From JAJZRV01 sp027442615 (lineage in GTDB: Bacteria; Pseudomonadota; Gammaproteobacteria; Burkholderiales; Ferrovaceae), in NCBI GenBank assembly GCA_027442615.1, contig DAIBBI010000055.1, positions 1 to 52,363 on the forward strand: 52,363 nucleotides of DNA, written 5' to 3'. The notes under the pieces were generated by a model, which saw only the letters and a list, made by a program, of their open reading frames with translations, was not told where the DNA came from and did no database searches. Of this stretch, positions 24,440-33,910 are shown piece after piece (position 1 is the first letter of the stretch; each line of letters opens with the position of its first letter). The translations under genes were made by a program, and so were the position numbers.

Positions 24440-25312
24440 CTAGAGCTTGGTTCCCCAACGCAGTTTTTCGCGCAACATGGCGAAGTAACTGTGCCCGATG
24501 GGGTGAAGTAGACGAATGCCAGCCTCGGAGGGGCTGATCACCAATCGATCGTCGACCTGGAGTTCACAGTGGTCCTGAACGTCAAAATTGGCAAATGCCC
24601 CGGCGCCCTTCTGCAGGATGACTTCCACCGTACAGCGGTCGCTCAGGGCAATAGGACGATTGCTCAAGGTGTGGGGACAGATGGGCACCAGCACGATGGC
24701 TGCGAGATCAGGGTGCAGGATGGGTCCGCCACTGGACAAGGCATAGGCCGTGGACCCCGTCGGCGTAGCCACGATCAGACCGTCCGCGCGCAAGCTGTAA
24801 ACGAAACGCCCGTCTACATAGACCTCGAGGTCAATCATGCTGCCGCGCGCGCCCTTGGTGAGCACCACGTCATTGAGTGCCACAGACCGGCTGACGATGT
24901 TGCCGTTACGGACGATCCTGGTTTTGAGCAGGGTTCGCGTTTCTCCCTGATATTCACCATCCAGCACCTGGCCCAGCATGGTTTCCATGGCGTTTGCGGG
25001 AATGTCGGTCAAAAATCCCAATTGCCCCAGGTTGATGCCAATCAGGGGGACCTTCTGGCAGGCCAGAACGCGGGCCGCGTAGAGCAGTGTGCCATCCCCT
25101 CCCAGAACCACCACCAGGTCGGCGTGCGCACCGATGTCGTCCAGGCTCACAACCGGTGCTTGCGTCTTTCCCACGGCAGCTGCCGAACGATGGTCCAAAA
25201 CCACAGACAGGCCCCGCCCCTCAAGGAATGCGATGAGCTTCTCGAGCGGCTCTGCCAGATTGCGGCTATCATATTTGCCGACGATCCCGATGCGTTGGAA
25301 GGGTGAATTCAT
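24440..25312 (-). CDS. nadK: NAD kinase
   Basis: Makes NADP+ from NAD+ and ATP (or polyphosphate). The 290-residue protein has the catalytic GGDGT motif at 71-75 with Asp73, GINLGQLGFLT, and the glycine-rich substrate loop GLIVATPTGSTAYALSSGGPI. ATG start at 25312 is only 38 bp from the divergent hrcA start, so the two genes must share a very short promoter region. Confidence 0.97.
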   Translation of the reverse strand: MNSPFQRIGIVGKYDSRNLAEPLEKLIAFLEGRGLSVVLDHRSAAAVGKTQAPVVSLDDIGAHADLVVVLGGDGTLLYAARVLACQKVPLIGINLGQLGFLTDIPANAMETMLGQVLDGEYQGETRTLLKTRIVRNGNIVSRSVALNDVVLTKGARGSMIDLEVYVDGRFVYSLRADGLIVATPTGSTAYALSSGGPILHPDLAAIVLVPICPHTLSNRPIALSDRCTVEVILQKGAGAFANFDVQDHCELQVDDRLVISPSEAGIRLLHPIGHSYFAMLREKLRWGTKL

Positions 25313-25350
25313 GCCAAGAATTAAACCACATTTCAGGTAGAATGATTTGC

Positions 25351-26370
25351 ATGTTAAACGATCGCGCCCGTGCGCTTCTCAAAGCCCTGGTGGAACGCTA
25401 CATCGAAGAAGGTCAGCCGGTGGGTTCGCGAGCCCTATCCAGGACGTCCGGCCTTGAACTGTCGGCAGCCACCATCCGCAACGTGATGGCCGACCTGGAA
25501 GACATGGGTTTCATCGCCAGCCCGCACACTTCGGCAGGACGGATTCCCACGCCGCTCGGTTACCGCTTTTTCGTCGACAGCCTGCTCACCATCAAGCCCC
25601 TGGGAGCAGAGACCTTGAGCCATCTGGAAGGCCAGCTGCACCCCGCCGACACCCAGCATCTGGTTTCGGCGGCATCCCAGATGCTCTCCGAGCTCACCGC
25701 TTTTGCAGGCATCGTCCAAACGCCGAAGCGCCGTACCAGTGGTTTCAGGCATCTTGAGTTCCTGCGGCTTTCAGAAAAGCGCCTGTTGCTGATCCTGGTC
25801 ACCCTTGAAGGCAACGTGCAGAATCGTGTCATCTTCACCGAACAGGTCTATACCGCGGCGCAGCTCACCCAGGCCGCCCTGTACCTCAACGAGCATTACG
25901 CCGGCTGCGATTTTGACGGCATCCGCGATTCCTTGCGCATCGAACTGCAAAGCCTCAACCAGGACATCCAGGTACTGATGAAGACGGCGCTGGAAGTAGG
26001 CGGTGCTGCCTTAAGGCAGGGGCAGGACGATTACGTGCTATCCGGAGAAACCCGTTTGATCGGCCACCAGGACGTTTCCAGCAATATGTCGCAGCTGCGA
26101 AGGTTATTTGACGTTTTCGAACAAAAAACCGGATTACTGCAACTGCTGGACATGAGCCAGCAAGCCCAGGGCGTCAAGATTTTCATCGGAGGAGAATCGG
26201 GCATCGTTCCCCTGGATGAGTTCAGCCTCGTCACGGCCCCCTATGAGGTGGACGGCCAGGTGGTCGGCACGTTGGGCGTGGTTGGCCCCACGCGCATGGC
26301 CTACGAACGCATCATCCCCATCGTGGACGTGACAGCCAAACTACTCTCCAGCGCCTTATCCCAGCATTAA
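25351..26370 (+). CDS. hrcA: Heat-inducible transcription repressor HrcA
   Basis: Repressor that binds CIRCE operators upstream of chaperonin genes. The chosen ATG (25351) gives 339 residues starting MLNDRARALLKALVERYIEEG; AGGTAG lies 10 bases upstream, and an ATG at 25342 sits too close to it. The N-terminal winged helix has GSRALSRTSGLELSAATIRN, SPHTSAGRIPTPLGYRFFVD follows, and the C-terminal GAF-like domain ends in GVVGPTRMAYERIIPIV. No CIRCE element is visible before grpE or dnaK here, so its target, probably groES-groEL, is elsewhere. Confidence 0.95.
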   Translation: MLNDRARALLKALVERYIEEGQPVGSRALSRTSGLELSAATIRNVMADLEDMGFIASPHTSAGRIPTPLGYRFFVDSLLTIKPLGAETLSHLEGQLHPADTQHLVSAASQMLSELTAFAGIVQTPKRRTSGFRHLEFLRLSEKRLLLILVTLEGNVQNRVIFTEQVYTAAQLTQAALYLNEHYAGCDFDGIRDSLRIELQSLNQDIQVLMKTALEVGGAALRQGQDDYVLSGETRLIGHQDVSSNMSQLRRLFDVFEQKTGLLQLLDMSQQAQGVKIFIGGESGIVPLDEFSLVTAPYEVDGQVVGTLGVVGPTRMAYERIIPIVDVTAKLLSSALSQH

Positions 26371-26371
26371 G

Positions 26372-27478
26372 ATGGCACATTATCTCCCCGAACCGGACTT
26401 TGCCCATGGCTCCCCCCTTAAAACCGGGATCCTGCTCGTCAATCTGGGTACCCCGGATGCGCCTGAAAAAGGTGCCCTGCGCCGGTACCTCAAGCAATTC
26501 CTGAGCGACCCCAGGGTGGTGGAAATTCCTCGTCCCATTTGGTGGCTGATCCTCAATGGCATCATCCTCAATACCCGTCCCGCGCGCTCGGCCCAAAAGT
26601 ACGCCACCATCTGGACCCCGGAGGGCTCGCCCCTGCGGGTCAACACGGTGCTCCAGTGCGAGGGGTTGGCACAGCGCCTGCGCCAGCACATACCGTCTCC
26701 CCTGGCTGTAACGTACGCCATGCGCTATGGCCAGCCCTCCATCGCAACGGCCGTTGCCGACCTCAAGGCCCAGCATTGCGACCGCATTTTGATGCTGCCG
26801 CTTTATCCACAGTATGCAGCCAGCACCACGGCCTCCTCCATGGATGCCCTGTTTAGCGCGCTCCGTGCCTACCGCAACGTGCCAGGCGTACGCGTGGTGC
26901 GCCACTATCACGACCATCCGGCCTACATCCATGCCCTCAAGTCCCGGATAGAAGCCTACTGGGCCCAACATGGCCGTCCTGACAAATTGGTCATGAGCTT
27001 TCATGGTGTACCCCGTTACACCCTGGATAAGGGAGACCCCTACCATTGCGAATGCCACAAGACTGGGCGTCTGCTTGGCGAGGCTCTGGGTCTGCAGCCC
27101 GAGCAGTACGTGGTGTCCTTCCAGTCCCTGTTTGGCAGGGCCGAATGGATCAAGCCCTATACGGACCCGCTGGTGCACCAGCTGGCACGGGACGGGCTGC
27201 AAACCTTGCACGTGGTGTGTCCAGGATTTCCTGCGGATTGTCTGGAAACGCTGGAAGAAATCGGCATGGAGGTCAAAGCCACCTTCCTGTCCAACGGGGG
27301 CCGCGAGTACCACTACATTCCTGCACTCAACGACGATCCCGTCTGGCTGGATGCGCTCACCGAAATTGCCCTGGACCACCTGAGCGGCTGGACCAACCCT
27401 CGCTGGACCGCTCAGGCGGCGCTACTTGAAGGCGAGATGGTCCGTAACCGGGCCATTGCCACAGGAGCCACGCACTAA
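26372..27478 (+). CDS. hemH: Ferrochelatase
   Basis: Inserts Fe2+ into protoporphyrin IX, the last step of protoheme synthesis. The 368-residue protein has GILLVNLGTPDAPEKGA near the N-terminus, the metal-site motif MSFHGVPRY with His211, and the C-terminal PGFPADCLETLEEI with the conserved Glu region. It lacks the C-terminal 2Fe-2S cysteines of eukaryotic enzymes. The start ATG is one base after the hrcA stop, so the two are co-transcribed. Confidence 0.96.
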   Translation: MAHYLPEPDFAHGSPLKTGILLVNLGTPDAPEKGALRRYLKQFLSDPRVVEIPRPIWWLILNGIILNTRPARSAQKYATIWTPEGSPLRVNTVLQCEGLAQRLRQHIPSPLAVTYAMRYGQPSIATAVADLKAQHCDRILMLPLYPQYAASTTASSMDALFSALRAYRNVPGVRVVRHYHDHPAYIHALKSRIEAYWAQHGRPDKLVMSFHGVPRYTLDKGDPYHCECHKTGRLLGEALGLQPEQYVVSFQSLFGRAEWIKPYTDPLVHQLARDGLQTLHVVCPGFPADCLETLEEIGMEVKATFLSNGGREYHYIPALNDDPVWLDALTEIALDHLSGWTNPRWTAQAALLEGEMVRNRAIATGATH

Positions 27479-27513
27479 ACCCCGCTTCTGGTAATTATTT
27501 TTCTGTCACCCCC

Positions 27514-27541
27514 CTTGAAATCGCAACGTGCGCCCCCAACT
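27514..27541 (+). promoter_or_regulatory. Sigma-32 (RpoH) heat-shock promoter of grpE-dnaK-dnaJ
   Basis: -35 element CTTGAAA at 27514-27520, preceded by a C-run as in RpoH sites; a 13-base spacer; and -10 element CCCCAACT at 27534-27541, matching CCCCATnT at all but one fixed position. It lies 27 bases before the grpE start. Confidence 0.75.
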
Positions 27542-27568
27542 CACCGTGCATTCCTTGAGGAGATCACG

Positions 27569-28114
27569 ATGCAACCGACGAATCCAGAATCAGAAGCTGC
27601 CGCTGCAGAGGCTGCCCCCGCCATCCCTGCCCTGACCCTCGAGCAGGCGCTTGCCGCCCTCAATCAGGCCGAAAACGCGGTACGCGAAAAGGAAGACGCC
27701 TGGCTTCGTGCCAAGGCAGAAACCGAGAACGTCAGGAGGCGTGCCGCAACCGACCTTACCCAGGCCCGAAAATTTGCCATTGAGTCCTTTGCCGCCGAAT
27801 TGCTGTCAGTCATGGACAGCCTGGAGGCCGCGCAACAAGTCAAGGAGGCGACCCTGGAGAGCTACCGAAGCGGTGTTGCCCTGACGGCCCGCCAACTGGC
27901 GTCCGTTTTCGAAAAGTTCAACGTGAGCGAAATCAACCCGATCAACGAAAAATTTGACCCCAACCGCCACCAGGCCATCGCCTCATTGGAAAGCGATACG
28001 GTGCCTGCGAACACGGTGGTGACAGTCATGCAGAAGGGTTTTGCCCTGAACGAACGCATCCTGCGCCCCGCGCTGGTCACGGTCTCCAAGACAAAAAACA
28101 CTTCACCCTCTTGA
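27569..28114 (+). CDS. grpE: Nucleotide exchange factor GrpE
   Basis: Co-chaperone that releases ADP from DnaK. The ATG at 27569 follows a GAGGAG site by 7 bases and gives 181 residues. An acidic/Ala-rich N-terminus leads into a long helix (about 25-85; AKAETENVRRRAATDL is the conserved part), then a beta-domain with NPINEKFDPNRHQAI and VTVMQKGFALNERILRPALV. The frame is open upstream to 27515, but that would place the start within the promoter. Confidence 0.96.
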   Translation: MQPTNPESEAAAAEAAPAIPALTLEQALAALNQAENAVREKEDAWLRAKAETENVRRRAATDLTQARKFAIESFAAELLSVMDSLEAAQQVKEATLESYRSGVALTARQLASVFEKFNVSEINPINEKFDPNRHQAIASLESDTVPANTVVTVMQKGFALNERILRPALVTVSKTKNTSPS

Positions 28115-28175
28115 ATATTCAAGACTCATCCCGACATAAGAACCATCAAAATCAAATATTTCGAGGCATAACAAC

Positions 28176-30119
28176 ATGGGCAAAATCATTGGAATCGACC
28201 TGGGTACCACCAACTCCTGCGTGGCTGTCATGGAGAACGGCAAGCCCAAGGTCATTGAAAACGCAGAAGGCACGCGCACGACACCTTCCATCGTAGCCTA
28301 CGCCGAGGACGGCGAAGTGCTGGTGGGCGCACCAGCCAAACGACAGGCCATCACCAACCCCAAAAACACCCTCTTCGCCGTCAAGCGCCTGATTGGCCGC
28401 AAGTTCTCGGAGGAGATGGTGCAAAAAGACATCAACATGGTGCCTTATAGCATCGTCAAGGCAAGCAATGGGGACGCCTGGGTTGAGGCACAGGGGAAGA
28501 AAATGGCCCCTCCGGAAGTTTCAGCCGCCGTCCTGCAGAAAATGAAGAAGACCGCTGAAGACTACCTGGGCGAGGAAGTCACCGAGGCGGTCATCACCGT
28601 CCCGGCCTACTTCAACGACAGTCAGCGTCAGGCCACCAAGGACGCAGGCCGGATTGCGGGTCTCGAAGTCAAACGGATCATCAATGAACCCACTGCCGCA
28701 GCGCTGGCATTTGGTCTGGACAAGAAGGAAGGCGACCGCAAGATCGCCGTGTATGACCTGGGCGGCGGAACTTTCGACATCTCCATCATTGAAATTGCCG
28801 AAGTGGAAGGCGAACACCAGTTTGAAGTACTGTCCACCAATGGCGACACTTTCCTGGGCGGGGAGGACTTTGACCTGCGCATCATCGATTTTCTGGCGGA
28901 TGAATTCAAGCGCGAAAATGGCCTGGACCTGCGCAAGGACGTGCTGGCGCTTCAGCGCTTGAAGGAAGCGGCCGAGAAAGCCAAGATCGAACTGTCCTCG
29001 GCGCAGCAGACCGAAGTGAATCTGCCCTATATCACCGCAGACGCCTCCGGCCCCAAGCACCTGGTAGTCAAGGTGACACGCGCCAAGCTGGAAAGCCTGG
29101 TGGAAGACCTCATTGCACGCACCATCAAACCGTGCGAGGTAGCCATCAAGGACTCCGGCGTCAAGATCAGCGACATTTCTGACGTAATCCTGGTAGGTGG
29201 ACAAAGCCGCATGCCCAAAGTCCAGGAACGCGTGAAGGAATTCTTCGGACGCGAACCCCGCAAGGACGTGAACCCTGATGAGGCCGTAGCCATCGGCGCA
29301 GGCATCCAGGGCGGTGTGCTGCAGGGCGAAGTCAAGGACGTTTTGCTGCTGGACGTGACGCCCCTGTCGTTGGGCATCGAAACATTGGGGGGCGTAATGA
29401 CGCGCCTGATCCAGAAGAACACCACGATCCCGACCAAGGCTGCCCAGGTGTTTTCAACAGCAGACGACAACCAGTCCGCCGTAACCATTCATGTGCTGCA
29501 AGGTGAGCGGGAAATGGCTTCAGGCAACAAGAGCCTGGGCCAGTTCAACCTCTCCGACATTCCGCCAGCCCCGCGTGGCATGCCACAGATCGAAGTCTCT
29601 TTTGACATCGACGCCAATGGCATTCTCCATGTGGGCGCCAAGGACAAGGCCACGGGCAAGGAAAGCAAAATCACCATCAAGGCCAATTCCGGGCTGTCAG
29701 AAGAGGAAATTCAGCGCATGGTGAAGGATGCTGAAGAGCATGCCGAAGAGGACAAGAAAAACCTGGAAGCCGTCAACACCAAAAACACGCTCGAAGCCTT
29801 GGTGCATAGTGTGACCAAGTCCCTCAAGGAGCATGGCGACAAGCTTGCGGCAGATGAGAAGGGAAAAATCGAAGCAGCCATCAAGGATGCGGAAGAAGCA
29901 CTAAAGTCCGATGACACCGCTGCCATGGCCGCAAAAACCGAAGTGCTTTCCGAAGCCAGCCACAAGCTTGCCGAAAAGATGTACGGCGCCGAGCAGGGCG
30001 CAGGCGCAGCTACAGGGAACGAACACGGGGCTGGCGCCTCTGCTTCAGGGGGCAACCAGAAGGAAGAAAATGTGGTGGATGCCGAGTTTGAGGAAGTTAA
30101 AGACAAAAACCACAAATAA
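28176..30119 (+). CDS. dnaK: Chaperone protein DnaK (Hsp70)
   Basis: ATP-driven folding chaperone. The 647-residue protein is full-length. The nucleotide-binding domain (1-about 385) has GIDLGTTNSCVAVM, VYDLGGGTFDISI and ILVGGQSRMPKVQ. The substrate-binding domain follows with DVTPLSLGIETLGG. The lid ends in a Gly/Ala-rich tail and VDAEFEEVKD, the acidic C-terminus that contacts co-chaperones. It lies 61 bp after grpE with no terminator between, and 11 bp before dnaJ. Confidence 0.99.
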   Translation: MGKIIGIDLGTTNSCVAVMENGKPKVIENAEGTRTTPSIVAYAEDGEVLVGAPAKRQAITNPKNTLFAVKRLIGRKFSEEMVQKDINMVPYSIVKASNGDAWVEAQGKKMAPPEVSAAVLQKMKKTAEDYLGEEVTEAVITVPAYFNDSQRQATKDAGRIAGLEVKRIINEPTAAALAFGLDKKEGDRKIAVYDLGGGTFDISIIEIAEVEGEHQFEVLSTNGDTFLGGEDFDLRIIDFLADEFKRENGLDLRKDVLALQRLKEAAEKAKIELSSAQQTEVNLPYITADASGPKHLVVKVTRAKLESLVEDLIARTIKPCEVAIKDSGVKISDISDVILVGGQSRMPKVQERVKEFFGREPRKDVNPDEAVAIGAGIQGGVLQGEVKDVLLLDVTPLSLGIETLGGVMTRLIQKNTTIPTKAAQVFSTADDNQSAVTIHVLQGEREMASGNKSLGQFNLSDIPPAPRGMPQIEVSFDIDANGILHVGAKDKATGKESKITIKANSGLSEEEIQRMVKDAEEHAEEDKKNLEAVNTKNTLEALVHSVTKSLKEHGDKLAADEKGKIEAAIKDAEEALKSDDTAAMAAKTEVLSEASHKLAEKMYGAEQGAGAATGNEHGAGASASGGNQKEENVVDAEFEEVKDKNHK

Positions 30120-30130
30120 GCCTTCAGAGC

Positions 30131-31270
30131 ATGAGCAAACGCGATTTTTACGAGGTATTGGGGGTCAACCGGGACGCTTCTGAAGAGGATATCAAGAAGG
30201 CTTACCGCAAGTTGGCAATGAAGTATCACCCGGATCGCAATCCGGACAACTCAAAGGCCGAGGCGCAGTTCAAGGAGGGCAAGGAGGCCTACGAGGTCCT
30301 TTCCGATTCCGACAAACGGGCCGCTTATGATCGCTACGGTCATGCCGGCGTGGACCCAAGCCACGGCGGTGGCCCGGGCGGACCGGGGTTCGGCGGCATG
30401 GGGGGCGGTTTTTCAGACGCGTTTGGCGATATTTTTGGCGACCTGTTCGGCGGCGGCGGAAGCCGTGGCAGACAAGGCGGCGTCTATCGTGGCGCCGACT
30501 TGCGCTACAACCTGGAAATCGGCCTGGAGGAGGCTGCACGCGGCACCGAGACCCAGATTCGCATCCCCGCCATGGAAACCTGTGCCACCTGCAAGGGTTC
30601 CGGTGCCAAACCGGGCACTTCCCCCACCACCTGCGGTACCTGTGGTGGTCAGGGTCAGGTGCGCATGCAGCAAGGATTTTTTTCCATCCAGCAAACCTGC
30701 CCTGCCTGCCATGGCAGCGGAACCACCATTGCCCATCCCTGTCCGGATTGCGGTGGTGCAGGGCGAACCAAGCGACACAAAACCCTGGCCGTCAAAATCC
30801 CCGCTGGCATTGACCACGGTGACAGGATTCGCCTGGCTGGCGAGGGAGAACACGGCACTTCAGGGGGTCCTCCCGGCGACCTCTATGTCGTGGTCCAGAT
30901 CCGTGCCCACCCGGTATTCGAGCGCGACGGAGCAGATTTGCATTGTGAAATGCCGATCAGTTTTGGCGTGGCAGCCCTGGGTGGAGAAATCGAAATCCCC
31001 ACTCTGGATGGACATGCAAAATTGAAGGTTCCGGCAGAAACCCAAACCGGTCAGGTCTTTCGACTACGCGGCAAGGGGATCAAGGCGCTGCGTGGCAGCG
31101 GCTATGGCGACCTGATGTGTCACGTTGTGGTGGAAACCCCCGTCAAGCTGACAGAGGAACAGAAGAGTCTGCTGCGAGAGCTGGAAACGTCCACGCGCGG
31201 CAACGACACGCATAACCCTCGCGCCAAGACCTTCATGGACAAGGTCAAGGATTTTTTCAGCGCTGCCTGA
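30131..31270 (+). CDS. dnaJ: Chaperone protein DnaJ (Hsp40)
   Basis: Co-chaperone that delivers substrates to DnaK and stimulates its ATPase. The 379-residue protein is a complete type I J-protein. The J domain has HPD at 33-35, the Gly/Phe-rich region covers about 75-115, and four zinc-finger repeats follow (CATCKGSG, CGTCGGQG, CPACHGSG, CPDCGGAG), then the two C-terminal substrate domains. Third gene of the heat-shock operon; its stop is 7 bp from that of convergent cysS, with no hairpin between. Confidence 0.98.
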   Translation: MSKRDFYEVLGVNRDASEEDIKKAYRKLAMKYHPDRNPDNSKAEAQFKEGKEAYEVLSDSDKRAAYDRYGHAGVDPSHGGGPGGPGFGGMGGGFSDAFGDIFGDLFGGGGSRGRQGGVYRGADLRYNLEIGLEEAARGTETQIRIPAMETCATCKGSGAKPGTSPTTCGTCGGQGQVRMQQGFFSIQQTCPACHGSGTTIAHPCPDCGGAGRTKRHKTLAVKIPAGIDHGDRIRLAGEGEHGTSGGPPGDLYVVVQIRAHPVFERDGADLHCEMPISFGVAALGGEIEIPTLDGHAKLKVPAETQTGQVFRLRGKGIKALRGSGYGDLMCHVVVETPVKLTEEQKSLLRELETSTRGNDTHNPRAKTFMDKVKDFFSAA

Positions 31271-31277
31271 CGCGACT

Positions 31278-32693
31278 TTAGACCCTGCGCCAGATCGTTC
31301 CCTGGGGGCCATCCTCCAGGACGATCCCCTCGGCCAGCAAAGCGTCGCGAATCCGGTCGGACTCAGCAAAGTTTTTGGAGCGACGCGCAGCGGCCCGGTC
31401 ATGGATCAGGGCCTCGATGCGCCGGACTTCGGATTGCGCAGACGCGGGAGGGCATTCAGCGCCCTGAATCACACCGGCAGAAACGCGACCAGCACCTTCC
31501 TGCATCCATCGATCCGGATTATTGCCTAGCAGCCCCAGGATCTGTGCCAATCGGTAAAGTTGCGTCGCAGTGACATCGCTGCCACTGCGGTTGGTTTCAC
31601 GGGCCAGTCCAAACAGGACAGCCATGGCCTCCGGCGTATTGAGGTCGTCGTCGAGAGCCGCCTTGAATTGCTGCGCCGCCTCGCCACTCCAGTCCACCGG
31701 ACCCGCGCTGACCCGCCTTCCCCGTAACGACGTGTACAGTGTGTTGAGGGCCTGACGCGCATCTTCCAGATGCCCGTCAGTGTAATTGAGCGGACTACGG
31801 TAATGTCCGCGCAGCAGGAAAAAGCGGATGACTTCTGCGTCAAAAACCCTGAGAACTTCTTCGATGGTGAAAAAATTGCCCAAGGATTTGGACATTTTTT
31901 CATCGTTGACGCGCAAAAACCCGTTGTGCATCCACACATTGACGAAGGTATGTCCGTGCGCTCCCTCGCTCTGCGCGATTTCGTTTTCATGGTGCGGAAA
32001 CTGGAGATCATGCCCTCCCCCATGGATGTCGAAATGCTCACCCAGGAAATGTTCGCTCATGGCCGAGCATTCGATGTGCCAGCCAGGACGGCCAGGTCCC
32101 CAGGGAGAGGGCCAGGAAGGTTCGCCCGGCTTGGCCGCTTTCCACAACACAAAATCGAGAGGATCCCTTTTGTGAGCATCCACCGCAATCCGTTCGCCCG
32201 CACGCAAGTCCTCAAGGGACTTTCCCGACAACTTGCCGTAACCCGGAAAATCGCGCACGGAATAATAAACATCGCCATTCCCGCCCACATACGCCAACTC
32301 GCGTTTGATCAGCGTTTCGATGATGGCGAGCATGCCCGGAACATGTTCCGTGGCGCGGGGCTCAAAGGTTGGCGGCAGCACGTTGAGTCGACGCAGATCA
32401 TCGTGCATCGCAGCAATCATCCGCCCGGTCAAATCGCCGATAGCTTCATGGTTTTTAGCGGCGCGATCGATGATTTTATCGTCAATATCGGTAATATTGC
32501 GCACATATATCACCTCATAGCCCGAAGCCTTCAGCCAGCGGTAGACCAGGTCAAAATCCACCAGCATCCGGGCATGACCCAAATGGCAACGGTCATAAAC
32601 CGTCATGCCACAGACGTACATGCGAACCTTGCCGGGCTCGATGGGCTGGAAGGGCGCTACGGAACGGGTAAGCGTATTGAAAAGTTTGAGCAT
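31278..32693 (-). CDS. cysS: Cysteinyl-tRNA synthetase
   Basis: Class I aminoacyl-tRNA synthetase charging tRNA-Cys. ATG 32693 gives 471 residues starting MLKLFNTLTRSV. The zinc ligand Cys28 lies in YVCGMTVYD, the HIGH-type motif is HLGH at 37-40, CSAMSEHFLG and the HGGGHDLQFPHHENEIAQ region follow, and KMSKS lies in NDEKMSKSLGNFF. A GTG seven codons upstream (32714) is possible but does not fit homologues. Single-gene unit converging on dnaJ. Confidence 0.97.
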   Translation of the reverse strand: MLKLFNTLTRSVAPFQPIEPGKVRMYVCGMTVYDRCHLGHARMLVDFDLVYRWLKASGYEVIYVRNITDIDDKIIDRAAKNHEAIGDLTGRMIAAMHDDLRRLNVLPPTFEPRATEHVPGMLAIIETLIKRELAYVGGNGDVYYSVRDFPGYGKLSGKSLEDLRAGERIAVDAHKRDPLDFVLWKAAKPGEPSWPSPWGPGRPGWHIECSAMSEHFLGEHFDIHGGGHDLQFPHHENEIAQSEGAHGHTFVNVWMHNGFLRVNDEKMSKSLGNFFTIEEVLRVFDAEVIRFFLLRGHYRSPLNYTDGHLEDARQALNTLYTSLRGRRVSAGPVDWSGEAAQQFKAALDDDLNTPEAMAVLFGLARETNRSGSDVTATQLYRLAQILGLLGNNPDRWMQEGAGRVSAGVIQGAECPPASAQSEVRRIEALIHDRAAARRSKNFAESDRIRDALLAEGIVLEDGPQGTIWRRV

Positions 32694-32763
32694 AATCTGA
32701 ATAGGGGCATCCACTTCTTTGGGACGGCTTCTTGTCGCCGTACTGGAAGATGACGCAGTTTGT

Positions 32764-32772
32764 TGATATAAT
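32764..32772 (+). promoter_or_regulatory. Extended -10 promoter for the TPR-ppiB-lpxH unit
   Basis: TGATATAAT: a perfect TATAAT (32767-32772) with the TGn extension, about 42 bases before the TPR gene start and in an AT-rich stretch. No good -35 hexamer is present at 17 bases, which extended -10 promoters tolerate. Confidence 0.5.
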
Positions 32773-32814
32773 TAAATATTCTGCAGACTTGATCGACTTA
32801 AAGTATACCACGAT

Positions 32815-33396
32815 ATGTTTCTTCACCCTGCCGCAATGCGCGTGACTTTGGCGGTTTTAGTGGCAGGACTTTGCCACTGCACCCTGGCTGCAGAGACCAC
32901 TGAGCCTGCACAACCCGTCGAAACACCGACGCCCGTCGTCACGGCAACTCCCCTGCCCCCGGACAGTACGGTCAGCAGTCCCAAGGCCATCCAGAAGCTG
33001 GCTGGCGAGGGCAAGCTACAAGAAGCCCTGAACGCCGCCAACCAATATCTTGACACCAATTCGCAGGATGGTTCCGTCCTGTTCCTCAAGGCCCAGATAC
33101 TGACCAAACTGGGAAAAACGGATGAAGCCATCAGCATCCTTGAAGGCATGACAGAGCGCTTTCCTGAAATGCCAGCGCCTTACAACAACCTGGCTGTGCT
33201 CTACGCCGGCAAGGGGCGTCTTGACGAGGCTCGCAAAGTGTTGGAATCGGCGTTGATGGTTCAGCCCAACTATGCCACCGCCTATGAAAACCTCGCGGAT
33301 CTTTATCTGGCCCTGGCGCGACAGTCCTACGCCCATGCCTTAAAGCTGGACCCCAACAACAAATCCCTCAAGGCCAAGGCCGACAAACTCAACTAA
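32815..33396 (+). CDS. Exported tetratricopeptide-repeat protein
   Basis: A 193-residue protein with a signal peptide (hydrophobic AVLVAGLCHCTLA, cleavage likely before AETTEP; the Cys residues do not make a lipobox). A Pro/Thr-rich stretch to about residue 50 follows. About three TPR units lie at 60-190 (AGEGKLQEALNAANQYL, LGKTDEAISILEGMTERFP, KGRLDEARKVLESALMVQP, LALARQSYAHALKLDP). It probably acts in the periplasm as a protein-binding scaffold. A second ATG at 32836 is an alternative start. It precedes ppiB and lpxH, an arrangement I know from other Betaproteobacteria; role unknown. Confidence 0.85.
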   Translation: MFLHPAAMRVTLAVLVAGLCHCTLAAETTEPAQPVETPTPVVTATPLPPDSTVSSPKAIQKLAGEGKLQEALNAANQYLDTNSQDGSVLFLKAQILTKLGKTDEAISILEGMTERFPEMPAPYNNLAVLYAGKGRLDEARKVLESALMVQPNYATAYENLADLYLALARQSYAHALKLDPNNKSLKAKADKLN

Positions 33397-33407
33397 CTGG
33401 AGATACC

Positions 33408-33899
33408 ATGGTTCGTTTCAAGACTAATTTTGGCGACATCGTTCTGACGCTCGACGCGGAAAAGGCACCCAAGACCGTTGCCAACTTTCTGGAGTACGTC
33501 AAGGCCGGCTTCTACGACAACACCATATTTCATCGCGTTATTGACGGCTTCATGATCCAGGGCGGCGGCTTCGAGCCGGGCATGAAACAAAAGGAGACCC
33601 AAGCGCCCATCGAAAATGAGGCTGCCAACGGCCTTTCCAATGATTGCTACACCATTGCCATGGCACGCACCTCGGATCCGCATTCGGCCACGGCGCAGTT
33701 TTTCATCAATGTCAAAAATAACGGCTTCCTCAACTTCAGCGCCCCCTCCCGCGACGGCTTTGGTTATTGCGTTTTTGGCAAGGTCACTGAAGGGCAGGAT
33801 GTGGTGGACCGGATCAAGGGCGTTGCCACAGGCAACCGTGCGGGACATGGCGACGTTCCTGTCGAAGATGTCGTCATCGAAAGCGCACAGGCTATTTAA
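33408..33899 (+). CDS. ppiB: Peptidyl-prolyl cis-trans isomerase B (cyclophilin)
   Basis: Folding catalyst that isomerises X-Pro bonds. The 163-residue sequence is one cyclophilin domain without a signal peptide, so cytoplasmic. The active-site motifs are FHRVIDGFMIQGGGF, ATAQFFINVKNN and YCVFGKVTEGQDVVD. A GGAGAT site lies 6 bases before the ATG. It is 11 bp after the TPR gene and 11 bp before lpxH, so one transcript. Confidence 0.96.
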   Translation: MVRFKTNFGDIVLTLDAEKAPKTVANFLEYVKAGFYDNTIFHRVIDGFMIQGGGFEPGMKQKETQAPIENEAANGLSNDCYTIAMARTSDPHSATAQFFINVKNNGFLNFSAPSRDGFGYCVFGKVTEGQDVVDRIKGVATGNRAGHGDVPVEDVVIESAQAI

Positions 33900-33910
33900 C
33901 GCATCGCACC

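Noticed and set aside
28115..28175. Second heat-shock promoter or CIRCE between grpE and dnaK
   Set aside because: The 61-bp gap has neither an RpoH-type -10 nor an inverted GCACTC repeat.
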